A DNA stretch of 64,000 nucleotides from Chrysogorgia sp. JL179-B06 (lineage: Eukaryota > Cnidaria > Anthozoa > Scleralcyonacea > Chrysogorgiidae): the NCBI GenBank assembly GCA_035772405.1, contig JAYKKM010000452.1, positions 1,253,501 to 1,317,500 on the forward strand, given 5' to 3'. Positions 11,988 to 25,929 of this stretch are shown here, in pieces. The position numbers and the translations under genes were made by a program. A model generated the notes under the pieces. The model made no database searches and was not told the origin of the DNA. It saw only the letters and a program-made list of their open reading frames with translations. Each line of letters starts with the position of its first letter. Position 1 is the stretch's first letter.

Positions 11988-12495
11988 TTGCTTATACCCA
12001 ACTATGGCAACTGGAAGTGCTTTTGTTGCCAAAAAGCTGATGTTCTCCAGCAAGGGAATGGTTATGACTGTGGTGTTTTTGTGTGTATGTACGCAAGGGC
12101 ACTAGCTCTTGGTGATCCTCTTATTAAGCCATGCAGTGTGCCACGATTCCGTGAAGGAATGATGATTGAGTTGCATGAGCAGAAGCCAAACCCAGTCCCA
12201 GCTACAGGGCTGTGAGCCAGAGTCTTACTATGTAGTTGATTATGTAAACAAGTATTACATTGGTAGGCTTTTGTCAATTGAGTCTGGGCTGCTAAGGTTT
12301 AAGTTTCTGCATTCATCACAATACAAAGGGTCTACAACCTATTACTGGCCCAGGCGAGATGATGTTGATATGGCAAATCCATTTTGTTTAGTTTATGGTC
12401 CAGTTCAGCTAGAAGGCTGTAATCCATTTTCTGTAAAATGTATTAAAGAAGTGGACCAGCTATTTAATTATTTAAAGAGACAAAGAAATGTCTAA
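11988..12495 (+). pseudogene. C48 (Ulp1-like) peptidase fragment with C-terminal extension
   Basis: The first frame (11988-12215) contains QGNGYDCGVFVCMYA. This matches the C-terminal catalytic block (Gln, then Asp-Cys-Gly) of ubiquitin-like-protease C48 domains, which many DNA transposons carry. The catalytic His and Asp would lie upstream and are not visible. The second frame (12166-12495) has a YYVVDYVNKYYIGR segment and a YYWPRRDDVD segment, which I read as the tail of the same protein after a frameshift. It lies between opposed subterminal repeats, so it is probably the remaining cargo gene of that element. Confidence 0.6.
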
Positions 12496-12929
12496 GTTCA
12501 GTTGTAACACTTTTAGTACCTGATATGTCAAGTATATTTGCAATCAGAGAATTTGTAAAACGAACCTATATTTTTGAAGGTTCTATTTAAAAGCAAATTT
12601 AAGATTTTTGCATGAAATGTGAATGTGCTGCTTTTAACAACATGCATTTAGATAAGAGTTAAGAGAAACATTATGAAAACATTGAAGAAAGCATGTACTT
12701 TTTACTATGTAACAACTGTGTAACGTCTGTAACACAAGATGTGTAACGTCTGTAACATGATTTCAGTAACTTAGTAAAGAGCTACATATGGCCAATCTCT
12801 TGTCATATTTTTGTTTGCTATAACTTTTCAAAAGAGAACCAGGGAAACCACAATCAGAAGACTTGGGCTTGGCTTGCAATACAAAAATAATCATGTTTTT
12901 GTAGTCTGGCTATGTTACGTCTGTAACAA

Positions 12930-13321
12930 AATTCATACCCCCCAAAATAATTGTTAATGCTTGAGGAGTCTTCCCAAGAGTATTTAGTTTGAAAGACCAT
13001 CACAAGTGTTTACCAATCTTACATACAACTTGTAGCTGTAGGTTTTGTTTGCTTTTATATAAGAAAATTTAAATTGCACTATTTAAGGTCAAAATTATAG
13101 CCAAATATATCCGTATGTTCTCCCTGTGTTGATGCCCCCCCCCCCCCTGAATGTCAATCCAAGAAAATTTCATTAAATTCATAAACATTGAACACTATAG
13201 ACTAGAATTTGAAACAAATTCATTCAGTTTTACAAGTCCTGAGAAATGCATTTTTTTCATTTCTCATGTGGAATTGCCCAAATATGTATATATATGATGT
13301 TTGACTGCATGTTCTGACTGT
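12930..13321. other. Non-coding stretch
   Basis: Contains a short poly-C tract near 13135-13147. No gene recognised. Confidence 0.5.
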
Positions 13322-13386
13322 GTCTCAATAGCTCAGTGGTTAGAGCGCCGATTCAGAGACCTTGGGTTCGATTTCCGGTTGGGGCA
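13322..13386 (+). repeat. tRNA-like repeat, copy 2
   Basis: Starts GTCTCAATAGCTCAGTGG and ends TTGGGGCA. The acceptor halves GTCTCAA and TTGGGGC can pair fully (two G-T pairs). D-arm and T-arm are recognisable, but the anticodon arm is shortened to about 15 nt, so it is not a usable tRNA. It abuts a (TA)n tract. Confidence 0.65.
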
Positions 13387-13387
13387 G

Positions 13388-16887
<3,500 letters not shown>

Positions 16888-16920
16888 GCCAGTCTGTATA
16901 TGAATATATATATATATATA

Positions 16921-17155
16921 TATATATATGTAATATATATATCTGTACTGTAGATATGCATCAAGCCTATATACCTCAGAAAAATTTCCTGAGTCCCTGA
17001 CGGGAATCGAACCCGTAACCTTCTGATTGCCGGTGAGACGCTCTAACCATTGAGCCACACAATCTCACCGGCAATCAGAAGGTTACGGGTTCGATTCCCG
17101 TCAGGGACTAGGCTTGATGCATATCTACAGTACAGATATATATATTACATATAAT
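16921..17155. repeat. Fold-back repeat containing a second tRNA-like family
   Basis: Arms such as ATCTGTACTGTAGATATGC pair with their reverse complement about 200 bp away. The core (16992-17110) is an inverted pair of a tRNA 3' half around a 24-nt loop: AGTCCCTGACGGGAATCG on the left, CGATTCCCGTCAGGGACT on the right. Read on the minus strand the unit has GGCTCAATGGTTAGAGC and GGTTCGATTCCC boxes, and a poorly paired acceptor stem. Confidence 0.75.
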
Positions 17156-17188
17156 TTCACAAGCCGTCACTTCACCAGTTCTAATATA

Positions 17189-17330
<142 letters not shown>

Positions 17331-17349
17331 ATATTATATAAAACAATAC

Positions 17350-19392
17350 CTGCCGACTGTCTTCAATTTGTTTTCTACTTTTACTTGCATCCTTTTCAGA
17401 ATCGATTGGCTTTTTGGATATTGCTTCCTGGCCGTTAGCTTCCCTAAATAATGTTGGCAAAGAAAGAGTATTACTGATGACAGCATAGGGCCGGGCGCAA
17501 TTTGTTTTGGGAATGGGTGAAACTTGAGAAACAAATTTTATTATTTTTAAAAATAATTGATTATCAAACAGTTACCTGTATTATAACAGGAATTCCAAGG
17601 CGAAACAATTACACAGTCCTTTTTACACACTTGGTATAGGAAAGCTTTTCCACAAGAATTTTAGACAAAATAGAAATTTGGGCTGGTAAAATTTGCAAGT
17701 TGCAGGTTGCATGGACACAGCCTGTCACTCAAGCTGAACCGAAAATAGATTTAAGCATTTTGCACGTTTTCCTGAAGTGTTTTTCAGTTATCTTTAGAGA
17801 TGTATTTAGCGTTACAGCTTGTCCACTTTAAATATACTTATTAATTCCCTATATTTTGGCCTATTTTTGCAAAATCTTGTGAAAATTAACAGGGAAGATT
17901 GCTACAATATTTTCTTTATAATTTATATTGTGCAGGAGTGTTAATAAATGTTTAAAAACGATGATGGGCCAGCATGATTTGCGTTTTCTGTGTACAAGAC
18001 CTCAAAATTCATGTGTTTGGATACTCTTATCCTGCACAGGTATTGACCAATCAGAGCACTTGCTGTGTACATGTTATTTTATAATAAAGAAATACCTAAT
18101 GGTTTCCATGTTTGGATGGCCTGATCCAAACACGCGGGATATTGCGAGACTTGAGAAAAGCATAAAGACATAAAAAACCCGTAAGGCGAGTGTTTTTTAG
18201 CTTTTCGAAAGTCGAGCAACATCCCAAGCGTTCAAAGGCTATCCAAACACGGAAACACGGAAAAACCATTAGGTATTTATTTTATAAAATAATACGAACG
18301 AGCAACACAAACTTGAGTAACATTTTGGCGGGAAATTTCCGTGTTTGGATGACCTGATCCAAACATGGGTATTGACCAATCAGAGCTTGCACAGCATACA
18401 TGTTATTTTATAAAGCTTCATAATACCATTGCTTTCAATGCTTGTATTATGACAATTACATAAATATGGAACAATTGAAACCTCGAATAATAGTTATTAT
18501 TACCAAATCTTACCATTCTATTAATATGCTACAGCAACAAGCATAACCAATCTCATGGTAATCACAAGCACAAGGCCAGAGATATGCAACTGCCAGGAAA
18601 ATTATTGGGTCACGACACTAGCTGTCAATATTATTGATGAATGATGTATTGAATTATAAGTACAAGCTGACATTAGCATTAGTCGCAACAAACATGCATT
18701 ACCGTGCACAGAATATAAAGATTACATAATTATACATAATTAGGGATGAGCCAATAATTAATCGGTAGAAGCCGATAATCGGCAACTTTCAGGCTTATCT
18801 GTTATCGGCCGATATCAATACTGCCTTTTCTACTTGTGACCTTTCCTCAAGAAAAATGCAAACTTGTTTATAATGTTGATTGTGTTGAATATGTTGATTT
18901 TGTTCCACAATAAATTGTCAAATTTTATTAATTTGATATGGTGCAGCTGGTTTAACACGACATATTAGGTGAAACATTAGCTATTTATTGATACTTTCAA
19001 AATAAATTTATTACTATACTAAATCCAATCTATCGTAAAGACGTTTCTGTTACACTGTTACTGGTCTATACTGCCCGTACTGGTATCACTTACGTTTTGC
19101 CCCAAATTCAAGTGTTAAGAATTCCTACTGACCAATATCGGTATTACCACCGATATATCGGCCGATAAGCCTGTATATCGTATCAGAATTTATCGTATCG
19201 GTAAATTGGATTTTTCTCTATCGGCTCATCCCTATATATAATATTATTTATTTAATAATTCTACAAAAGTTACCTTTTTGCAGCCTCTATTCGTCGTTGG
19301 ATGCGTATTCTTCTTGCCGCTATTCTTTCTTCAGGATTACAAGAATCAACCGAAGGCCTCAAATCTTCTTCTTCGTCACCTTGGCCACTCAT
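17350..19392 (-). CDS. DRC1: DRC1-like dynein regulatory complex protein, exons 1-2 (partial)
   Basis: Exon 1 is 19392-19274 and exon 2 is 17443-17350; they are spliced out of an intron with GTAAC donor and TTATTTAG acceptor. Exon 1 encodes a Met-start, acidic then Arg-rich peptide with [20 protein letters not shown]. It matches my memory of the conserved N-terminal block of DRC1, a coiled-coil subunit of the axonemal nexin-dynein regulatory complex in motile cilia. Its last two bases (AG) complete an Arg codon with the first base of exon 2. Exon 2 encodes 31 residues including [15 protein letters not shown] and ends at a GT donor. The codon phase fits across the junction, which supports real exons. 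Exons 3 onward should lie at lower coordinates but I could not find them. Intron 1 holds a fold-back and a hAT-type MITE. Confidence 0.72.
18089..18282. repeat. Fold-back repeat in intron 1 of the DRC1-like gene
   Basis: The ends AAATACCTAATGGTTT and AAACCATTAGGTATTT (one mismatch region) are inverted. Inside is the pair TTTGGATGGCC / GGCTATCCAAA and a hairpin around AAAACCCGTAAGGCGAGTGTTTTT. A partial related copy with TGTTTGGATGACCTGATCC lies just beyond, near 18340. Confidence 0.65.
18741..19234. mobile_element. hAT-type MITE
   Basis: Inverted ends TAGGGATGAGCC and GGCTCATCCCTA bound about 494 bp without coding capacity and with internal CCGATA/TATCGG repeats. Flanking octamers TACATAAT (18733-18740) and TATATAAT (19235-19242) differ at one base, as expected for an aged 8-bp hAT target duplication. 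Confidence 0.8.
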
Positions 19393-19510
19393 TTTTAATG
19401 AAAGTCGCACAGTTCTTCTGAAACTCTACGTTTTGCTATGTAAAACAGAAGATAGACAAAACCTTCGTCGAGTTGCCATTGCTGGTTGCTATTGCCAACC
19501 ATAAACACAT
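19393..19510 (-). promoter_or_regulatory. Putative promoter of the DRC1-like gene with RFX and forkhead sites
   Basis: About 80-115 bp upstream of the ATG there are GTTGCC half-sites and GTTGCTATTGCCAAC (19486-19500), close to the RFX X-box consensus of two GTTGCC-type half-sites in inverted order. ATAAACA, a forkhead core, is at 19501-19507. RFX and FOXJ1 factors are known to drive ciliary genes. Use of these sites is inference. Confidence 0.45.
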
Positions 19511-19696
19511 TCTAGTACCCATTCCTTTCACAATACGTTTGTCCCCAGCTCCTACGCGGTCTTATAATATCCATAAATTTCAAAAATAGTGATATATTAA
19601 ATTCGCGGCAATCATATTATCCCACAAACATTTATGTCATTCGTAATTAATCTATAAATTTAGAATACGAGCTCATATAGGGGTAGGAACTAAGGA

Positions 19697-19754
<58 letters not shown>

Positions 19755-20722
19755 GGGGTTGGGGTTGGCTGAAGCCACCCCAAATTTTAAATCAGGACAA
19801 GCGTTGCTAAATTTAATGTGTTTTTTTCCAATTGTATTAGTACGATTATAGAGGCTAAGAGAGAAGCTACTTATGGTAATCTACCTACAGGCTTCGTCTA
19901 CACAAGATTTTACAAACGGGTGTAGCCTGAAATGCCTGAAGTGTTAGCCAACCCCTAAACCCTTGCCACGCGAGTGTTATATTGGTTCCGAGACCCTTCT
20001 GTCAGTACTAGGCGTAAAAAAAGACATCACATGGTAAGAGGTAGCAGGTAAGCTTGGATTTGAACTATGCTTGCTGTAGAATTAGATGAAAAAGTTTCCT
20101 CAAATTGCTGCACATTGTCTTTCCGAGCTTCTAGATTTCAAAATTTTCCGGGGGAGGACCCCCGCACCCCCTAAAAATGCGATCACTGATCGACTTCAGC
20201 ACCCCCCCCCCTATTAGTGAGTCTTACAATTTCAAGGTTGTTGTTGACGATGCGTCATTCTAGTTTGACCATTCAACATTGTTCTTTCACGATGCGTCGA
20301 CATTCAACTTTCACAATTCGACATTGTTGTCGACGATGAAACATGCGAGTTTTACCTTCATTGATACCAGAATCTTAGTTTTCTGAAGAAGTTAAACCTG
20401 TATAATTATAAAGAATTATTATTATTATTGTTATTCAACATTGTTGTGTCATGATGCTACATTCTAATTTCACAATTCAACGTTGACGTGCACGATGCGA
20501 CAGTTTCACTATTCAATATCGCTGTCGTTATTGCAACATCAGCGTTACCACAATTCAAAATAATATTGAACTTCACGCGTGAATGGGTTGACCTTACAAT
20601 AAACAACCGATGTTCAATATACGCGAGCTCACTGGCGGCATGTCACATAGATTCACATAGAGATCATTGCGCTCGACGAAGGAGAACGCATTCTAATCTT
20701 GCATGTCATGGGTCACTGTGCT
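19511..20722. other. Non-coding stretch with poly-G tract
   Basis: Holds a ~52-bp poly-G run (19701-19752) followed by GGGGTT units. A TTTCAAAATTTTCCGGGGGAGG segment near 20145 recurs near 38428. Around 20200-20560 there are several AATTCAACATTG/CGATGC-type repeats. No gene seen. The poly-G may be length-compressed or an assembly artefact. Confidence 0.55.
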
Positions 20723-20759
20723 TTATGCCCCTTACGGATCGCCAACTCGTAGTCAAATG

Positions 20760-21160
20760 CAAGCATCCATAAATAACTCGCTGGTATCCGTAAATAACTC
20801 GTAACAACTCGCAACAACTCGCAGACACTCTTAAGGATCCGTGAAAGGAGAGGCAAACTTTTTGACATGTCAAAAATCTTCTTACGATTGTCAACGGATT
20901 GATTTTGCCGTAAATAACTCGTAACAATCCGTAAGTATCGTAAACCGCTCGCAACAACACGTAATCATCCGTAAACTGCTCGCAAGAATCCGTAAATGAC
21001 TCGTAACAATTTGTGTTACGATTTGTTACGTACGGTTAGTTTACGATTTGTTTACGGATGATTTACGGATTATTACGAGCACTTTACGTGTACTTACGAC
21101 TACTTCACGAATAGATACGTTTACTTTACGTATTCTTACGTATTGTCTACGATTTGGGGA
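20760..21160. repeat. Harbinger left subterminal repeats
   Basis: Dozens of CCGTAAATAACTCGTAACAA-type units, then the reversed TTTACGGAT/ATTACGAG form from about 21015. They mirror those at the right end. Confidence 0.85.
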
Positions 21161-21260
21161 AAGGTATAAAACCTGCAAAATGGAACACTTCATTTTCAGT
21201 TGTTATCAAGAAGTCATAGAAGTCACATCTTTGCATATATACTCTACAATATCTACAGGC

Positions 21261-22818
21261 ATGGCTCCAAAGAAGAAGGCAGTCAACGTTAAGTGTTCGG
21301 AAAACTCCGCGGAAGAAGAGGACACGCTCGCCTTCCCCTGAACCACCACCACAGCTAGACCCTGTTGATGTAGAAGACACTGAACACACTGAACTTGAAG
21401 TTGATATAGTAGCTAGTGAACGTGACTCCACGATCTCCAGAAGTGATGCTTCGGACGATGGTGCATCTACAGCTACTGCCACGACCACTGCAGCAGTAAG
21501 TGAAGATTATAGTAATAAATAAGGAATATAGTAATAAGTCATATGATATGCATGTATAATGTAAAATATGTATTATGTATAATATAATATGTAATTATAG
21601 TAAGTGTAGAATTATTTGTTTTTATGTGTATTATGAAATTGGCTATTGTTTATTTTTCCAGAAGCACAAGAACAGGAAGCCTAAGATGGCCAGGTCCCTC
21701 ACGAAGGAAGAAGAGGATGAGGTTATTGAGTGGCTGGGACGAACCGATTCCTTTACGACAAGTCGAGTTTCGAGTCAAGAACCGTAACAAGAAGGAGCGC
21801 GCCTGGCTGGAGATGGATCAGAGGATGCGGCTTAACCCTGGCGACCGGCCTCTACAGATGGTATACTTCGTTGAGGACCCAGTACGTGAAGGAGGTGAAG
21901 AAGAAGGAAAATGCAACACGATCAGGCGCCGGTGCTGTAAATGACATAATGACGCGTCGAATCACCTGGTTGTTGGAGAAGTTTGATTTCGTCAAGCAGT
22001 ATGTGTGTCAAGCCAGGGCCACCAGAGGGTCGAATATTCAGACACCTAACAAGCACTCTGACTGCAGTGACAAATCAGTGACACCCCAGGCTAGCCTTAA
22101 AGGTACACCACAGTCGACGACAACATCAGCAACAACATCCTCCATCTCCTACTACCTCGACAAAGTCTCGCAGCAGCAGGCAGATCCTAAGAGCGACATA
22201 GAGAAGACCTGCGACTTCCTCGGCATGCTCATGGCGAAGATGACCCCTTCCTGCCTGGAGGATTTCACCCATGAAGCCACCTGCAAGGCGATGGAGTATG
22301 TGAAACAGTCCAACCAGGAACGTCATCAAACGCAGCATCCACCGCAAGTCACCTACTTGCAGCCACCACAGCCTCCGTTAAGATTCACGCAGCAAATGCA
22401 GCAAAAGTCAGCCAGCACCGCAGTACACCCTGTTGCAGGCAGCACCACAACTCGCCGCAGCTCACACCCCTAGTAGCTCACACCACTGTTGAGGCAGACC
22501 AAGCAGCACCAGCTGAATACCGACTACATCATGGCACGCAACCTGGCAGCATCCAACCCACCTGCTGGTGTCCTGCAGCAGCAAGGACAGTACCCGTGGA
22601 CAGACTTTCAACCGGACAACCTGCAACCCATCCTGCCGGATCAGCTGCAATCCCCCGCCTACTCCACCCCAGTCTGCAGTGGAACCCAGGCAACCAACAC
22701 TACAGCAGCCTTGACCGGTGCTTTTCAGACACTGAACCCCAACACTTCCTTCAACTTGAGTGACTATATCCCTACTACGCCCAAGGCGCCGCCGGCGCCT
22801 ACTACTGACGGCCAGTGA
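21261..22818 (+). pseudogene. Harbinger MADF/Myb-like accessory protein, degraded
   Basis: A TATA-like GGTATAAAA at 21163 precedes an ATG at 21261 starting MAPKKKA. After a frameshift the first exon becomes Pro/Asp/Glu/Thr-rich and ends at a GTAAGTG donor near 21497. The second exon begins after TTTTCCAG near 21661 and contains LTKEEEDEVIEWLG, which starts a MADF/SANT-like domain. The domain is then split between frames (VKNRNKKERAWLEM; QYVKEVKKKEN; ITWLLEKFDFVKQYVC) up to about 22020. A Gln/Pro/Thr-rich tail runs to TGA at 22818. PIF/Harbinger elements normally carry such a Myb-like partner that helps the transposase bind DNA. At least three frame changes and a stop near 22471 indicate decay. 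Confidence 0.7.
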
Positions 22819-23039
22819 ACACTTAGTAAATGAAATATCTTGAACAGTGTAATATTGAAAGTAAAATGTGTTGTAACTTGTATAACTTGTAAACTGTTTT
22901 GAAAGTTGGAAAAATATAAGAAAATACAATTTCGTTTTTGATCTGTTTGCAATAGTCACATTTATATTTTCAATAATTAGTAATAATACAATGAATTACA
23001 AATTGAAATACATTACAACACGTCCCTTTTAAGTATCAT

Positions 23040-23127
23040 AAATTAGAATCATATAATGTTCTCCTGCCAATCAACAGCCCCTGCCTCAGAGTTTAAGTAC
23101 TCTTTAAGATAGTTCCTTGAGCGGTAC
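23040..23127 (-). pseudogene. Harbinger transposase C-terminus, separated by Gypsy insertion
   Basis: Read on the minus strand from 23127, the frame continues the transposase tail that breaks off at 40615-40619. It includes ILKEYLNSEAGAVDW before a stop. The GGTAC target duplication is shared by both halves, showing that one coding exon was cut in two. Confidence 0.7.
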
Positions 23128-23230
23128 TGTAGTGTTACCCAATTAAATATCCTAATAATTATGACGTCATCAAGCCTGTAAATAAAACTAACATAGAATA
23201 TAATAAAAGCCTCTTTTCGACATTACCACA
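23128..23230 (+). repeat. Gypsy left LTR with CRE
   Basis: 103 bp, TG...CA ends, about 97% identical by eye to the right LTR. It contains TGACGTCA, a perfect cAMP-response-element palindrome, at 23162-23169. An AATAAAA signal lies in the 3' part. The whole promoter and polyA signal must fit in about 100 bp, which is short for Gypsy. Confidence 0.9.
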
Positions 23231-23361
23231 TGGTGGCAGCGGTTGAAGGTTCGAGCAGTAGCGCAAAAACAATAAAATAAGAATAATAAGATCTGAACGG
23301 AAAAAAAACAGCGTGTCAGACACAGATAAAAAAACATTTATTGAGAATAGTATTCATCAAA

Positions 23362-23535
23362 ATGTCAGAGGAAGAAACAAACGAAGGAACGCAGCCGCAG
23401 GTGCGAAGCTTCACAACGCGTATCAAATTACACCTCCATTAAAATATATGTTCCTTTAAATCGACGGAGTGGACCAGATGGTTCGTCGGTTCGAGCGATA
23501 TATTCAGAATAGCTACCGAGCTAGACAAGAAACAA
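23362..23535 (+). pseudogene. Gypsy gag, N-terminal fragment
   Basis: ATG at 23362 starts MSEEETNEG; one frameshift near 23445 leads to a STEWTRWFVG..ATELDKK segment typical of gag N-termini. Gag homology then stops at GACAAGAAA and resumes on the minus strand at the same GACAAGAAA word near 25905. That marks the inversion breakpoint. Confidence 0.65.
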
Positions 23536-23580
23536 CCTCGTACCCAGGGTCTTACCTCCGCTCCCCCGCCGCTATCAATC

Positions 23581-24066
23581 TTAATTGCAGATGGCTGTAT
23601 TATTTACGTCGATCTCTACGGTCCACGGGTTGTTGAACTTGTTGGAGGAGTTGTTTACTGTGTCGAGATTTACGATTTCTCCCAAGAAGTACGCGTCTTC
23701 TTCCGATAAACTTTCCTGGCGAGAAACTTCGTTAACTTGTTTGTTGCGGTGCTGTTGTTTAATATCTTTACTTCGACACGCTTTGGGCCAATGTCCCTTT
23801 TTGGAGCATTTGTTGCATGTAGATTCGATGGCTGGGCACTTTTGCCTTGGATGCACTGGTCCTAGGCATCGCGTACATTTATTTCTGTCGAAATTGTTGC
23901 TTTGTTTTCTGTTAGTGAATTTCCCAACGTTGTTGTTGTCTTCTATTTATATTGTCAATGTTATGCTCTTCGTTTCCGATCGACTGCTCGCCGTGAATGA
24001 CGCTTTGTTGCTTCTTAACTTCCTCACTTTGTCGAGCTTGAGCCATCGCTTTTGGAGGTCGGCTAT
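23581..24066 (-). pseudogene. Gypsy gag zinc knuckle to protease start
   Basis: Minus-strand frames include a basic Gln-rich stretch and a CCHC-type knuckle (CNKCSKKGHWPKAC), preceded by a second Cys/His-rich segment. They lead to NPWTVEIDVNNTAI, the usual lead-in to a retropepsin. The Asp-Thr-Gly site is not in this piece; a GADVTV segment lies near 25915 beyond the inversion joint. Zinc knuckles bind genomic RNA in gag. Confidence 0.7.
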
Positions 24067-25525
24067 ATTGCGAGTCTGCGAGTTGCGAGTCTGCGAGTTG
24101 CGAGTTGGGACCGCACGTTAATCTTACCATGAACCTTTGCGAGCATTAAACTCTATATCTTTAAAATATACCAGAAGACAGAGCTTTGAGGACACCAAAA
24201 TTAGTAAGAAGAAAGCTATTATCAATTAAATTGATGTTGACATGTCAAACTTCTTTTAACTGCTATTATAACTAGTTTAGGTTCGCAATGCATTTTGGTA
24301 AAATCGATATGCCGCCATCTTTCTTATTATGGTGGATTGGTTTATGGTCCGCTTACTGTACGTTTTGTTCATTACGATTGGCATTTTAACTATGACAGTA
24401 CAGTCACATTCGAGCCAAAGATTCATAGGAGTTTTGAAAATCCTGCAATATGTACCGTTTATAACAGTTACTATAGGCGTTATTTAAGAAAGGTTGTATT
24501 TATTTTTAATTGTTTTGTTGGACAGACTGCGTGCATGGATACCTCAGAGTAACCTATAGCATTTGACTCGTAAAGACGATTAGTTTTCGAGGACGACCAT
24601 TGAGTTACCTGCTCTTTGATACTGTCTAACTGTATGCCGCAGATGATTTAGTTAATATACGTACTTAGTGTTTTGTCCAGTTTCTGGAAACCTATCTTTC
24701 TCTAATTCAACTGCGTCACCTTGTCTTTTTTTTCTCTTTATTTTGGCATCGTGAGTGTGACAGCTATAGGTTGATTTTAATTTGCAACGTTTTAACCTGT
24801 ACGTGGAACGTAAAATTAAAAAATTGAATATGGTTCAAATCATGCATTTACGCGTAAGAACAAGCCGTCGTCGCCCTTTTGCAAATACCATAATACATTG
24901 TACCTTGGGGGTAACTTTGAAGCAATTCATATGGAGTTAATTGGAAAAATGGAGCTAGGTAAACAGTATTGTTGTGCTCCTGGACACAATATCAGCAACA
25001 GCTTTATTCATATTTGTCTTGTATAGCTTCTACACGTTAACTCGCATACAGGCCACAGGATGCCCGCCCCCGTCTTAATTTTCTTGGGAAACCTACTTCC
25101 CGGAAAACTACTGAGAGTACTAGTAGTTACCAATCACAATGTACATAAATCGCTATAAACACAGCTAAGTAGTGAGAAAGATCGATTTTCTGTCAGTTTA
25201 AAACCGTTTAAACTTGCTGCAAATTACTCACAGAAGACAGGAAATGCTATTTCAGAAACCCTATATTATTTAAAAAACTTCCTTGATCGCCCCCCGCCCC
25301 CCCCCCCCCCCCCCCCCCACCCCCAAAAATGTTGCCTTGCTACGGCCCTCCAAAGACTGCTTATCTTAGCGTAGATTCTGTTCTCAAATATTGGAAAAGA
25401 TTATTTGTTTTTGTGTTGTTTTCTGCTAAATAATTGCAGATTTTTGACTTGCAACTCGCAGATTTTTAACTCGCAGCTCGCAGACTCGCAACTCGCAGAC
25501 TCGCAACTCGCAGACTCGCATGCTA
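24065..25525. mobile_element. Insertion with GCGAGTCTGCGAGTT inverted ends
   Basis: This block splits the gag frame. Its two ends are inverted arrays of the 15-bp unit GCGAGTCTGCGAGTT (24069-24113, and the reverse complement at about 25455-25521). The 1.4-kb interior has no coding resemblance and holds a poly-C run at about 25291-25320. I found no convincing target duplication. A non-autonomous DNA element with repeat-built ends is the best reading. Confidence 0.55.
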
Positions 25526-25905
25526 GACGAACTCTCGCTTTTGCTAAGGTTGGGTTTGGATCGAGTTGTAGCTTCTCAGATAGTTTCTTGTTTTTTAGTC
25601 CGACGACGATACGATCTCGTATTAGCTGGTCATTAAGTGCGCCAAATTCGCAGTGTTTGGCGAGACAATGCAAGTCGGTGACGAAACTTTCAACTGGTTC
25701 TCTTTCGTTTTGCACCCGAACGTTGAACTTTGCTCGTTCGAATATAACGTTTCTTTTGGCGACGAAATGGTTTTCGAACTTGTTTTTGACTGTTTCGTAG
25801 CTTTTCATCTCTTCTTGACTCAGACCAAACGATGTTATAATGTCATCTGCATCGTCTCCCGCAGTGTAGATGAGCGCGTTTACTTGTTTTTCTTCCTCTT
25901 TCTTG
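25526..25905 (-). pseudogene. Gypsy gag, central part
   Basis: A minus-strand frame begins with DKKEEEKQVNALIY and continues through a GDDADDI segment, FENHFVAKRNVIFERAKF and RIVVGLKNKKL, the order seen in gag of many animal Gypsy elements. It then runs into the repeat-ended insertion, where translation becomes a CESAS repeat. The frame itself is intact. Confidence 0.75.
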
Positions 25906-25929
25906 TCCACGGGGGCAGACGTCACTGTG

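Larger units (their letters stand above)
10956..12928. mobile_element. Element remnant with subterminal TGTTACAGACGTTACA repeats
   Basis: A 16-bp motif, TGTTACAGACGTTACA with 0-2 changes, occurs in direct orientation at 10956, 11130, 11317 and 11339. It occurs in reverse orientation at 12719, 12742 and 12913. These two clusters flank an AT-rich centre and a C48-peptidase-like fragment. Opposed clusters of a short motif are typical of subterminal transposase-binding repeats in CACTA and similar DNA transposons. Exact ends and target duplications were not found, so this is an inferred, probably deleted, element. Confidence 0.55.

Noticed and set aside
11988..12215. The missing Polinton maturation protease
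   Set aside because: The C48-like fragment is 32 kb away inside a different repeat-bounded element.
13322..13386. Functional tRNA gene
   Set aside because: Acceptor stem pairs, but the anticodon arm is too short; copies differ and sit in repeats.
16888..17058. N-terminal extension of the LINE ORF ([12 protein letters not shown]...)
   Set aside because: Encoded by a tRNA-like repeat and TA tract, not by the LINE.
20488..20960. ORFs of 94 and 84 codons
   Set aside because: Overlap Harbinger end and subterminal repeats; no coding signal.
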